From an uncultured Prevotellaceae bacterium (GTDB lineage: Bacteria; Bacteroidota; Bacteroidia; Bacteroidales; Bacteroidaceae): DNA of 64,000 bases. Location of the stretch: contig CAMVLT010000003.1 of NCBI GenBank assembly GCA_947168395.1, forward strand, positions 163,424 through 227,423, read 5' to 3'. Under the pieces are notes generated by a model. That model was not told where the DNA came from and did no database searches. It worked only from the letters and a program-made list of their open reading frames with translations. The position numbers and the translations under genes were made by a program. Shown one piece after another: positions 18,067 through 26,088 of the stretch (its first letter is position 1; each line of letters begins with the position of its first letter).

Positions 18067-18126
18067 GACAGTCGCACATCTCAAACCTCAAAAATTATTA
18101 GTATTAACACAAACCTCAAATTAAAT

Positions 18127-19365
18127 ATGAAACAAACACAGAACTATCTGTTCCCGTTGATAATTGTGTTCATCGTTTGCTTCCTCATCGGATTCATCAC
18201 AACGATGAACAACTCTATGATAGCCTTCCTGTCTGAGGCTTTCCACCTGTCGGCTCAGCAAGGTCAGTATGTCAACACCGCCTTCTATGGTGCCTATCTG
18301 TTGGCTATTCCCTTTGCCATGCTCATGAGCAAGATTGGCTATAAGGGCACCTTGTTGCTCGGTCTTGCCGTTGCTGGTATCGGATTCGTTATCAATTCGT
18401 TTGGTATCAACGCTGCAATCTCTGCTGGAAGCAATGTCTACATCGTATTCCTGCTCTCTATGTGTATTGTGGCAATGGGTGTGGTGATGCTGCAGAACGT
18501 TGCCAATCCTTACGTGATGGTGCTGGGTAAGCCCGAAAGCGGTGCTTTCCGCATGACTCTCTCACAGGCACTGAACTCGGTAGCAACAACCGTTGCACCT
18601 ATTTTTATCACCACCGTCATCATTGCCGGTAAGGCTCCTACCCCCGATGCTGTTCCTGGACCGTTCCTCGGACTGGGTATCTTCACGCTGATTATCTGCG
18701 GTATTCTGGTATTCCTGAAGCTCCCGAAGATTGACGAGGGCAAGCAGGCTGAAGAGGAGTCTGGCGAAAAGAAGGAATACAAATCGAGCGTATTCAAGTA
18801 CACCCATGTATGGCTTGGCGCATTGGCCATCTTCATGTATATGGGTGTTGAGATTGGCGTGCCCTCGATGCTGCCTTACCGCTTCTCATTGCTCTATCCC
18901 GAGATGAATCCCGCTGAGTGTGCATCGATGGCTACGGGCTATCTGTCATTCTACTGGGGCGGTATGATGGTCGGCCGTTTCGTGGGTGCTGGTATTCTGA
19001 CCAAGTTCGAGCCCCGTAAGCTGCTGACGGCCTGCCTGTGTCTCGGTGCTCTGTGCATCGCCCTGTCGCTTATTATGTCATCGTCGATGATTGGCATTTG
19101 GCTGATGCTTGCTGCCGGTCTGTTCCACTCTGTGATGTGGCCCCTTATCTTCAACCTCGGACTGCAGGAGCTTGGTCCTCACACGAAGGCAGCCTCTGGT
19201 GTCATCAACACGGGTGTCATCGGTGGTGCGCTGCTCATGCCGGTCATGGGTGCTATGGTCGATGCAGCAGGTGTTATCATCGCCCTCTGCGCCATGTTCG
19301 TGTTCTACGCCTACATCATCTGGTTCTGCAACTTCGGTAGCAAAATCGGTATAAGCGCCAAATAA
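18127..19365 (+). CDS. Sugar MFS transporter, FucP/GluP-like
   Basis: A 412-residue permease with about 12 hydrophobic segments, of the fucose/glucose-galactose:H+ symporter family. The N-terminal half contains FLIGFITTMNNSMIAFL and the family's NTAFYGAYLLAIPFAMLMSK; the C-terminal half has HSVMWPLIFNLGLQELG. A hydrophilic loop with EEESGEKKEYKSS separates the halves. Its place between galM and galK makes galactose (perhaps also glucose) the likely substrate. The last codons are duplicated: GCCAAATAA is followed at once by GCCAAATAG, so the stop region is a 9-base tandem repeat. Confidence 0.88.
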   Translation: MKQTQNYLFPLIIVFIVCFLIGFITTMNNSMIAFLSEAFHLSAQQGQYVNTAFYGAYLLAIPFAMLMSKIGYKGTLLLGLAVAGIGFVINSFGINAAISAGSNVYIVFLLSMCIVAMGVVMLQNVANPYVMVLGKPESGAFRMTLSQALNSVATTVAPIFITTVIIAGKAPTPDAVPGPFLGLGIFTLIICGILVFLKLPKIDEGKQAEEESGEKKEYKSSVFKYTHVWLGALAIFMYMGVEIGVPSMLPYRFSLLYPEMNPAECASMATGYLSFYWGGMMVGRFVGAGILTKFEPRKLLTACLCLGALCIALSLIMSSSMIGIWLMLAAGLFHSVMWPLIFNLGLQELGPHTKAASGVINTGVIGGALLMPVMGAMVDAAGVIIALCAMFVFYAYIIWFCNFGSKIGISAK

Positions 19366-19425
19366 GCCAAATAGTTCATTAATAAAATAAACAGTTAATT
19401 GTAAATCATTAAATCGCAAAACAAC

Positions 19426-20592
19426 ATGATCGACATTGAATTTGTAAGAAGCCGCTTCATCAAGCACTTTGACGGAAAAACTGGTAATGTCTACACATCG
19501 CCCGGTCGTATCAACCTGATTGGTGAGCACACCGATTATAACGGTGGATTTGTATTCCCCGGAGCAGTAGATAAGGGTATCACCGCAGAAATGCGCGTCA
19601 ACGGTACGGAAGACACCGTCATGGCCTACGCCATCGACCTGAAGGACCGCGTGGACTTCCACCTCAACGACCCCGCTGGCCCCAAGGCCTCTTGGGCACG
19701 CTACATCTACGGCATTGCCAAGGAGTTCCAGAAACTCGGCGTCGACGTCAAGGGCTTCAACATCGCCTTCGCCGGCGACGTGCCCCTCGGTGCCGGTATG
19801 TCTTCAAGTGCCGCTATGGAGAGCTGCTTTGCCTGCGGCTTGAACGACCTCTTCGGCGAGAACAAGGTTTCTCAGTGGGATATGGTGCTGGCCGGACAGG
19901 CTACCGAGCACAACTACTGCGGCGTGAACTGCGGTATCATGGACCAGTTCGCCTCCGTCTTCGGCAAGGCAGGCTGCCTGATGCGCCTCGACTGCCGCAG
20001 CCGCGAGTTCGAGTATTTCCCCTTCAAGCCCGATGGCTACAGGCTGGTGCTGCTTAACAGTAAGGTGAAGCACGAGCTGGCAGGCTCGCCCTACAACGAC
20101 CGCCGCAACTCCTGCGAGAACGTGGTGAAGCACATTGCCGCCAAGCATCCGGAGGGTAAGTTCGAGACCCTGCGCGACTGCACCTGGGAGCAGTTGGAGG
20201 AAGTCCGTGCCGAGGTGGGCGAAGAGGATTACACCCGTGCTCACTTCGTACTTGGTGAGAAGGATCGCGTGCTCGCTGTCTGCGATGCCCTGTTAGCTGG
20301 CGACTACGAGACCGTTGGCCAGAAGATGTTCGAGACCCACTACGGACTGTCTAAGGAATACGAGGTAAGCTGCGAAGAGCTCGACTACTTGAACGACCTC
20401 GCCAAGGAGAACGGCGTCACCGGTTCACGTATCATGGGTGGCGGCTTCGGCGGTTGCACCATCAACCTCGTGCGTGCCGACCTCTACAGCAAGTTCATTG
20501 CCGACGCAAAGCAGAAGTTTGCAGCCAAGTTCGGCCATGAGCCCGAAGTCATCGACGTTGTCATCGGCGATGGTTCGCGCCGTCTCTGCTAA
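19426..20592 (+). CDS. galK: Galactokinase
   Basis: A 388-residue GHMP kinase that phosphorylates alpha-D-galactose at C1, the first committed step of the Leloir pathway. The galactokinase signature is SPGRINLIGEHTDYNGGFV, the ATP-binding GHMP loop is VPLGAGMSSSAAMES, and the C-terminal GHMP motif is GSRIMGGGFGGCTINL. The catalytic Asp lies in NCGIMDQFASVFG. galT and galE are not in this window. The gene starts 60 bases after the permease and 48 bases before transketolase, all in one direction. Confidence 0.96.
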   Translation: MIDIEFVRSRFIKHFDGKTGNVYTSPGRINLIGEHTDYNGGFVFPGAVDKGITAEMRVNGTEDTVMAYAIDLKDRVDFHLNDPAGPKASWARYIYGIAKEFQKLGVDVKGFNIAFAGDVPLGAGMSSSAAMESCFACGLNDLFGENKVSQWDMVLAGQATEHNYCGVNCGIMDQFASVFGKAGCLMRLDCRSREFEYFPFKPDGYRLVLLNSKVKHELAGSPYNDRRNSCENVVKHIAAKHPEGKFETLRDCTWEQLEEVRAEVGEEDYTRAHFVLGEKDRVLAVCDALLAGDYETVGQKMFETHYGLSKEYEVSCEELDYLNDLAKENGVTGSRIMGGGFGGCTINLVRADLYSKFIADAKQKFAAKFGHEPEVIDVVIGDGSRRLC

Positions 20593-20640
20593 TATGAGGA
20601 ATTACACCTATTTATATATAATAACAACCCTAACAACAAT

Positions 20641-22653
20641 ATGAACGATAATAAGGTAATGAATCGCGCAGCGGACAACATCCGTATCTTGGCTGCTGCG
20701 ATGGTGGAAAAGGCAAAGTCGGGTCACCCCGGCGGCGCTATGGGTGGTGCTGACTTCATCAACACCCTGTATAGTGAATTTCTGGTTTACGACCCCGAGA
20801 ATCCCGCATGGGAAGGTCGCGACCGTTTCTTCCTCGATCCGGGCCACATGGCTCCGATGCTCTACAGCCAGCTCTGCCTCATCGGCAAGTACACCTTAGA
20901 GGACCTGCAGAACCTGCGCCAGTGGGGTTCGGTGACTCCCGGTCACCCCGAGCGCGAGATTGAGCGTGGCATCGAGAACACCAGCGGTCCCCTCGGCCAA
21001 GGTCACACCTTCGCCGTAGGTGCTGCCATCGCTGCCAAGTTCCTGAAGGCTCGTCTGGGCAACGTGATGAACCAGACCATCTACGCCTACATCTCGGACG
21101 GTGGCGTACAGGAGGAAATTTCTCAGGGCGCAGGCCGTATTGCCGGCAACCTGGGTCTCGACAACCTCATCATGTTCTACGATGCCAACGACATCCAGCT
21201 CTCAACCCGCACCGAGGTTGTGACATGCGAGGACACCGCCAAGAAGTACGAGGCTTGGGGATGGTATGTGCAGAAGATTGACGGCAACGACGTCGACCAG
21301 ATTCGCGAGGCCATCAAGAAGGCACAGGCCGAAACTGAGCGTCCGTCGCTCATCATTGGCCATTGCATCATGGGTAAGGGTGCCCGCAAAGCCGACGGTT
21401 CTTCTTACGAGTCGAACTGCGCTACCCACGGTGCTCCCCTCGGCGGCGACAACTTTGTGCAGACCATGAAGAACCTCGGTGCCGACCCCGAGAATCCGTT
21501 CCAGATATTCCCCGAAGTGCAGGACCTCTATGCCAAGCGTGCCCAGGAACTGCGTCAAATTTGCGACCAGCGCTACGCCGAGAAGGCCGAGTGGGCCAAG
21601 GCTAATCCTGAGCAGGCCAAGCAGCTCGAAGAGTGGTTCAGCGGCAAGGCTCCTGTCATCGACTGGTCGAAGGTCGAGCAGAAGGCTGGCTCGGCTACCC
21701 GCAGCGCCTCGGCCGCCGTTCTCGGCCAGCTCGCCGAGCAGGTGCCCAACATGATTTGCGCATCGGCCGACCTTTCAAACTCCGACAACACCAACGGTTT
21801 CCTCAAGAAGACCAAGGACATTGTGAAGGGCGACTTCAGCGGCGCCTTCTTCGAGGCTGGTGTGGCCGAGCTGACGATGGCTTGCTGCTGCATCGGTATG
21901 GCTCTGCACGGTGGCGTCATCCCCGCCTGCGGCACCTTCTTCGTATTCTCCGACTACATGAAGCCAGCCGTCCGCATGGCCGCCCTCATGGAGCTGCCCG
22001 TGAAGTTCATCTGGACCCACGACGCCTTCCGCGTCGGTGAGGACGGTCCTACCCACGAGCCCGTTGAGCAAGAGGCACAAATCCGCCTGATGGAGAAGCT
22101 GAAGAACCACCACGGCAAGAACTCGGTGCTCGTCGTACGTCCCGCCGATGCCGAGGAGACCACCGTCTGCTGGCGCATGGCTATGGAGAACGTCGACACC
22201 CCGACCGCGCTCATCTTCTCGCGTCAGAACATTGAGATGCTGCCCGAGGGCAACGACTACACGCAGGCCACCAAGGGTGCTTATGTCGTCGCCGGCTCGG
22301 ACGAGGACTACGATGTCATCTTGCTCGCCTCCGGTTCCGAGGTTTCGACCCTCGAAGCCGGTGCCAAGCTGCTCGCTGCCGACGGCATCAAGACGCGCGT
22401 GGTCAGCGTTCCTTCCGAAGGACTGTTCCGCAGCCAGCCGAAGGAGTACCAGCAGAGCGTATTGCCCGCAGGCAAGAAGAAGTTCGGCCTCACCGCCGGT
22501 CTGCCCGTCAACCTCGAGGGACTCGTAGGTGCCGACGGCTGCGTCTGGGGTCTCGAGAGCTTCGGCTTCTCAGCTCCCTACAAGGTGCTCGACGAGAAGC
22601 TCGGCTTCACCGGACAGAACGTCTACGACCAGGTCAAGAAGCTGCTCGCGTAA
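20641..22653 (+). CDS. tkt: Transketolase
   Basis: A 670-residue full-length transketolase that moves two-carbon units between pentose- and triose-phosphate sugars using thiamine diphosphate. The N-terminal domain has KSGHPGGAMGGADF and HTFAVGAAIAAK. The ThDP/Mg segment reads YISDGGVQEEISQG, with Ser where GDG is usual, and a later DANDIQLS. The pyrimidine-binding domain contains FFEAGVAELTMA and THDAFRVGEDGPTHEPVEQ. Codon use is strongly biased toward C-ending codons, as expected for a highly expressed gene. It links the galactose unit to central metabolism and ends with a strong terminator. Confidence 0.95.
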   Translation: MNDNKVMNRAADNIRILAAAMVEKAKSGHPGGAMGGADFINTLYSEFLVYDPENPAWEGRDRFFLDPGHMAPMLYSQLCLIGKYTLEDLQNLRQWGSVTPGHPEREIERGIENTSGPLGQGHTFAVGAAIAAKFLKARLGNVMNQTIYAYISDGGVQEEISQGAGRIAGNLGLDNLIMFYDANDIQLSTRTEVVTCEDTAKKYEAWGWYVQKIDGNDVDQIREAIKKAQAETERPSLIIGHCIMGKGARKADGSSYESNCATHGAPLGGDNFVQTMKNLGADPENPFQIFPEVQDLYAKRAQELRQICDQRYAEKAEWAKANPEQAKQLEEWFSGKAPVIDWSKVEQKAGSATRSASAAVLGQLAEQVPNMICASADLSNSDNTNGFLKKTKDIVKGDFSGAFFEAGVAELTMACCCIGMALHGGVIPACGTFFVFSDYMKPAVRMAALMELPVKFIWTHDAFRVGEDGPTHEPVEQEAQIRLMEKLKNHHGKNSVLVVRPADAEETTVCWRMAMENVDTPTALIFSRQNIEMLPEGNDYTQATKGAYVVAGSDEDYDVILLASGSEVSTLEAGAKLLAADGIKTRVVSVPSEGLFRSQPKEYQQSVLPAGKKKFGLTAGLPVNLEGLVGADGCVWGLESFGFSAPYKVLDEKLGFTGQNVYDQVKKLLA

Positions 22654-22688
22654 TAGTCACAGCTTCTAAACCATAACTAATCGTGCAG

Positions 22689-22722
22689 GAGGTGAACACT
22701 TATCAGAGGTGTTCACCTCTTT
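22689..22722 (+). terminator. Intrinsic terminator after tkt
   Basis: GAGGTGAACAC (22689-22699) and GTGTTCACCTC (22709-22719) form a perfect 11-bp stem with a 9-base loop, followed by TTT. It lies 36 bases after the tkt stop. Confidence 0.85.
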
Positions 22723-22740
22723 GTGTTATAAATACCCACG

Positions 22741-22782
22741 CTGTCATCGCTGTCATCGTCATCGCTGTCATCGCTGTCATCG
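22741..22782 (+). repeat. TGTCATCG array 1 (9-9-6-9-9 bases)
   Basis: Four CTGTCATCG units with a six-base TCATCG in the middle. All unit lengths are multiples of three. It is directly followed by GTGAGAATGTATATTTA. An oppositely oriented array lies at 22958-22990. Together these repeats and the 22-base palindromes fill most of the 677-base gap between tkt and the MBL hydrolase, which holds no supportable gene. Confidence 0.8.
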
Positions 22783-22839
22783 GTGAGAATGTATATTTAT
22801 TCCAAAACCGCATAAACATCCACAACCTTCCCGACCGCA

Positions 22840-22900
22840 GTTTAGGTAGGGTAAAGTGGCAGTTTCATTACGGTAAAGGCAGCGTTTGCTTACGGTAAAC
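22840..22900 (+). repeat. 22-base palindrome array, locus C (3 units)
   Basis: GTTT starts at 22840, 22862 and 22884. The matching AAAG, AAAG and AAAC start 13 bases later each time, at 22853, 22875 and 22897. This is the same unit geometry and 22-base period as in the 155-bp elements, without their 17-base box. Confidence 0.75.
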
Positions 22901-22957
22901 CAAGCGTGCGAACGGCACTATCTTATACTGCATAAATATGCAAAACCACACACCTAT

Positions 22958-22990
22958 CGATGACACCGATGACGATGACACCGATGACAG
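22958..22990 (+). repeat. CGATGACAC array 2 (9-6-9-9 bases), inverted to array 1
   Basis: Units CGATGACAC, CGATGA, CGATGACAC and CGATGACAG run in the opposite orientation to array 1. Like array 1 it is followed by GTGAG and a TATATTT stretch. Arrays 1 and 2 flank the locus C palindromes and could pair with each other. Confidence 0.75.
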
Positions 22991-23057
22991 TGAGGGTATT
23001 TATATTTTTGTGGCAGCAGGTTTAGTTCGATACAAGGCTCAATTTACAGAGCATTAT

Positions 23058-23083
23058 TTATATATTATTATAATAATATATAA
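23058..23083. repeat. 26-bp perfect AT-only palindrome
   Basis: Centred between 23070 and 23071, all 13 pairs match and contain only A and T (for example TATTATTA next to TAATAATA). It could extrude as a cruciform or form a hairpin in the convergent tkt/hydrolase gap. No T-tract follows on either strand. Confidence 0.75.
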
Positions 23084-23123
23084 TGACACTACAACCTACC
23101 CAACGATGACAAAAAATAGGCCG

Positions 23124-23156
23124 GTGTCATCGGTGTCATCGGTGTCATCGTCATCG
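23124..23156 (+). repeat. GTGTCATCG array 3 (9-9-9-6 bases)
   Basis: Three GTGTCATCG units and one TCATCG, in the same orientation as array 1. A short inverted CGATGAC lies just upstream at 23104-23110. Confidence 0.75.
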
Positions 23157-23330
23157 TTTAGGGCGTCTGTCCTGTCATTTTCCCTTCCTGTATGCTCTCG
23201 GACTAATGCCCTTCATCCTTGTGAAGAAACGGGTGAAGGAGGCGGTCTCGGAGAAGTGCAGACGATTGGCTATCTGGACGATGGGAAGCGAGGTATGCAG
23301 CAACAGAGAAGTGGATTGACGGCGGGAAGT

Positions 23331-24092
23331 TCACGCTATTTCCACGACCTGTCCGTCGTAGGCTAACTGGATGTCGGGAGGAAGTAGGCGGTTGGTCTCT
23401 TCGTGAAGGCCAATGTGGTGGCTGCCGTGAATGAGGAACGTCCTGCTGGCGCCCACCCTGCGGGCAAAGGTGACGGCATCGTCAATAGTCTGGTGCGAAT
23501 GATGGGGCTGCGAGCGCAAGGCATTGACGACGAGAATCTGCGTTCCTTCCAAATAGGGAAGCTCGGCATCGTCTATGGTCTTCATGTCGGTGATGTAGGT
23601 GAGGGGGCCCAAGCGGTAGCCGGTAATGGGTAACTTGCCGTGCATCACCTGAAAGGGCATGATGGGGATGTCGCCAATAGTAAAAGGCTGGTGGGCGTGG
23701 ATTTCGTGGAGTCCGATTGCTGGTACGCCAGGATAGCGGTTCTCGGCAAAGCAGTAAGGCAGCATCTCGAGCAGTCCGCGGCGGGCTATGGGGTCGGCAT
23801 AGACGTTGATTTCGCCAAACTGGCAATAGGGCCTGATGTCGTCCATACCGCCCATGTGGTCGTAGTGGGCGTGGGTAATGAGGATGCCATCGATGCGCCG
23901 GAAGGGCTGGGGCATTATCTGCTGGCGGAAATCGGGGCCGCAGTCAATGAGTAGTCGCGTCTGGGCTGTCTCCACCAATGCCGAGCAGCGCAGCCGCTTG
24001 TCCTTGGGGTCGGTACTCTGGCAGACGCGGCATTGGCAGCCGATGGTGGGTACGCCGCACGATGTTCCTGTGCCTAAGAAAGTGAGCTTCAT
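23331..24092 (-). CDS. MBL-fold metallo-hydrolase, PhnP-like
   Basis: A 253-residue metallo-beta-lactamase-fold hydrolase beginning MKLTFLGTGTSCGVP. A CRVCQ cysteine pair lies near residue 21, and the metal-binding ITHAHYDHMGGMDD follows. Later metal ligands are likely in VMHGKLPITG, and in SHQTIDD and LIHGSHHI. The closest named relative is PhnP, a cyclic phosphodiesterase of phosphonate breakdown, but no phn genes are present and related proteins act on other phosphodiesters, so the substrate is open. I start at the ATG at 24092 rather than the GTG at 24095, which overlaps the murB stop. It follows murB by 2 bases. Confidence 0.85.
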   Translation of the reverse strand: MKLTFLGTGTSCGVPTIGCQCRVCQSTDPKDKRLRCSALVETAQTRLLIDCGPDFRQQIMPQPFRRIDGILITHAHYDHMGGMDDIRPYCQFGEINVYADPIARRGLLEMLPYCFAENRYPGVPAIGLHEIHAHQPFTIGDIPIMPFQVMHGKLPITGYRLGPLTYITDMKTIDDAELPYLEGTQILVVNALRSQPHHSHQTIDDAVTFARRVGASRTFLIHGSHHIGLHEETNRLLPPDIQLAYDGQVVEIA

Positions 24093-24094
24093 CA

Positions 24095-25096
24095 CTAAAC
24101 AATGTTTACTTCAGGGGTTAATTCTACGCCGAACTTTGCCTTGACATCGTGCTGGATGGCTTGGCAAAGGGTGACGATTTCCTGGCCGGTGGCACCGCCG
24201 AGATTTACCAGCACAAGGGCCTGCTTGGAGTGGACTGCTGCACGTCCGAGGCTGCGTCCACGCCAGCCGCACTGGTCAATCATCCATGCGGCGGGAATCT
24301 TCTCGTGCTGCTCGTCAACGTGGTAGTGGGGCATGCCGGGATATTGTGCGGCCAGCGCTTCGTACTTGGCACGGCTGACAACGGGGTTCATGAAGAAACT
24401 GCCGGCATTGCCTGTCACCTCGGGGTCGGGCAGCTTCTGGCGCCGTATGTCGATGATGACATCACGTAGCTGCTGGGCGGTGGGCTGGCTGATGCCTCGC
24501 TGTTCCAGTTCGGCGCGGATGTTGCCGTAGTCGAGACGGGGCACAAACTCGCGGCTCAGCCGAAAGTCGACTTGGGTAATGAGGTACTGATTACGCCATT
24601 CACCCTTGAAGCGGCTGTAGCGGTAGCCGTAGTCCAACTGGTCGTTCATGAAGAGGCAGAGTTCGCCGGTGGCAATCTCCACTGCCCAGACACGCTCAAT
24701 CACGTCTTTGGCCTCAGCGCCGTAGGCTCCTATATTCTGCACGGCAGCAGCCCCGACGTCACCAGGAATGAGCGACAGGTTCTCGGCCCCATAGAGTCCA
24801 TGGCTGACCAATTTCTCAACGAGTACATCCCACTCAACGCCACTGCCGCAGAGCACACGATCAACGTCCTCGTAGGCAATGTTGATGGCCGAGCGCACCA
24901 CAATGCCATCAAAGTCGCGGGTGAGCAGCAGGTTGCTTCCTCTACCTATTATTATATAAGGGTCCCCCGATTCGCGTAGGATACGAGCTACGGTCTGAGC
25001 CTCTTCTTCGCTGCGGTACTGTAGGAAACGCCTGCAGCGCACATCGATGCCGAACGTGTTGTGGGCCTTCAAGCTATAATTTGCAATGTCCTTCAC
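24095..25096 (-). CDS. murB: UDP-N-acetylenolpyruvoylglucosamine reductase
   Basis: A 333-residue flavoenzyme that reduces UDP-GlcNAc-enolpyruvate to UDP-MurNAc in peptidoglycan synthesis. It starts with KAHNTFGIDV. The FAD-binding domain carries IIGRGSNLLLTRDFDG and IPGDVGAAAVQNIGAYGAE. The C-terminal part has the proton-donor region GNAGSFFMNPVVSR and ends in a VNLGGATGQEIVTL helix. Its length and the placement of the YSRFKGEW loop fit type I MurB enzymes. It is 30 bases downstream of the DUF4348-like lipoprotein gene in the same direction. Confidence 0.95.
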   Translation of the reverse strand: MKDIANYSLKAHNTFGIDVRCRRFLQYRSEEEAQTVARILRESGDPYIIIGRGSNLLLTRDFDGIVVRSAINIAYEDVDRVLCGSGVEWDVLVEKLVSHGLYGAENLSLIPGDVGAAAVQNIGAYGAEAKDVIERVWAVEIATGELCLFMNDQLDYGYRYSRFKGEWRNQYLITQVDFRLSREFVPRLDYGNIRAELEQRGISQPTAQQLRDVIIDIRRQKLPDPEVTGNAGSFFMNPVVSRAKYEALAAQYPGMPHYHVDEQHEKIPAAWMIDQCGWRGRSLGRAAVHSKQALVLVNLGGATGQEIVTLCQAIQHDVKAKFGVELTPEVNIV

Positions 25097-25126
25097 ACCT
25101 TAATTATTTATCTCAATACTCAAATA

Positions 25127-25972
25127 TCAATTCACCAACTTCTTCAGCAGCCATTGCCCATCGGTATGCTCGAAGGTCATCTCTACCTCTAAACCGTTGG
25201 CAATGCCACGCATCACGAAAATCTTGCGCTCGGAATTGCGCACAGGCTTGCCGTAGACGATGTTGTAAATCATGCGGTCGGGCAGCTCAGGCGCAAAGGC
25301 GGGCCAGGTGTCGGGCGTCACGATGCCCTCCATCTGGGCAAAGTCGTCGTCAGGGTCAGGCCCGACAAAAAGAACCGTCTCGCTCAGGCTCTGAGCCTGA
25401 AACACGGAATCGGTCACGAACCGGTGGTAGAACTCAAGAAACGAAGCGTTGTAATTGCTCTTGATAGGCTCGGTCTTCTGCTCCAGCAGCATCCACGCAC
25501 CCTTGATGCGCTTGAACTGGTACTGCAGGACGGCACCCGTGTTGAAGTAAATCTTCTCGACAACGGCCTCGCTGACCGAGGTGTCCTTCACCAGCTCCAT
25601 CTGCTTCTCGCCGTCGAATATCACGGTGTAGAAGTCCTGGTGCATAAAGAACCGCTCGCGCTTCCACTTGCTCTTGTCAACCCTCGTGGTGTCACCGTTG
25701 CGGATAACCCGTAAAGGAAAGGCCACACGCTCCATCTGCAGGCGGCTGTTGGCAGCAAAGTTGAACAGGAAATCATCGAACAATTCGTCAGCTGCCCGTG
25801 GCATGGGTGTCTCGGCTATCAGCTGCTCCAGCGTATCAGTGGCCATAGTGTCCTGCGCGGCCAGGCGGGTCGTGTCCTGAGGTGCGTCTTGCGCCACACC
25901 TTCAGCCTGTTTACCTTTACACGAAAACATCAGCACAGAGAGTGCCAACGCCCCAAAAAGTAGCCTCTTCAT
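25127..25972 (-). CDS. Lipoprotein, DUF4348-like
   Basis: A 281-residue exported lipoprotein. The start MKRLLFGALALSVLMFSCKG gives a signal peptide with lipobox LMFSC; the earlier in-frame ATG at 25999 overlaps the promoter -7 box and is rejected. After a low-complexity stretch (AQDAPQDTTRLAAQDTMATD) the mature domain starts at about residue 55 (ADELFDDFLFNFAANSRLQM) and has the mixed sequence seen in the Bacteroidota-only family I know as DUF4348. Function unknown; the assignment of family name is from memory. It heads the murB-hydrolase operon. Confidence 0.75.
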   Translation of the reverse strand: MKRLLFGALALSVLMFSCKGKQAEGVAQDAPQDTTRLAAQDTMATDTLEQLIAETPMPRAADELFDDFLFNFAANSRLQMERVAFPLRVIRNGDTTRVDKSKWKRERFFMHQDFYTVIFDGEKQMELVKDTSVSEAVVEKIYFNTGAVLQYQFKRIKGAWMLLEQKTEPIKSNYNASFLEFYHRFVTDSVFQAQSLSETVLFVGPDPDDDFAQMEGIVTPDTWPAFAPELPDRMIYNIVYGKPVRNSERKIFVMRGIANGLEVEMTFEHTDGQWLLKKLVN

Positions 25973-25996
25973 GATACGTCTCTCAAATTCAGCGTG

Positions 25997-26004
25997 CAAA
26001 GTTA
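25997..26004 (-). promoter_or_regulatory. -7 promoter element of the lipoprotein-murB operon
   Basis: Reads TAACTTTG on the minus strand, an exact match to TAnnTTTG, followed by C. It lies 24 bases before the ATG at 25972. No clear -33 box is seen. Confidence 0.55.
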
Positions 26005-26048
26005 CAAAATAATTCTTAATTCTTGTGTCTTAATTACTTATTTTTTTG

Positions 26049-26056
26049 TACCTTTG
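26049..26056 (+). promoter_or_regulatory. -7 promoter element of pheS
   Basis: TACCTTTG followed by C, an exact match to the -7 consensus, 32 bases before the chosen pheS ATG. The best -33 candidate (CTTG ending at 26025) is 23 bases upstream, slightly too far. Confidence 0.6.
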
Positions 26057-26088
26057 CAGCCGAATTTGCATTTTTACATCATTACAGT

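Noticed and set aside
21094..21130. Loss of thiamine binding in transketolase (SDG in place of GDG)
   Set aside because: The rest of the cofactor site is intact and the gene is highly codon-biased; the change is conservative.
22938..23366. 142-residue open frame with DDTDDDDTDD and SSVSSVSS stretches
   Set aside because: Those stretches are just the GTCATCG arrays read through; the frame also runs into the end of the MBL hydrolase gene.
23331..24092. Phosphonate-degradation locus based on the PhnP-like hydrolase
   Set aside because: No other phn gene is nearby; it sits in an operon with murB and a lipoprotein.
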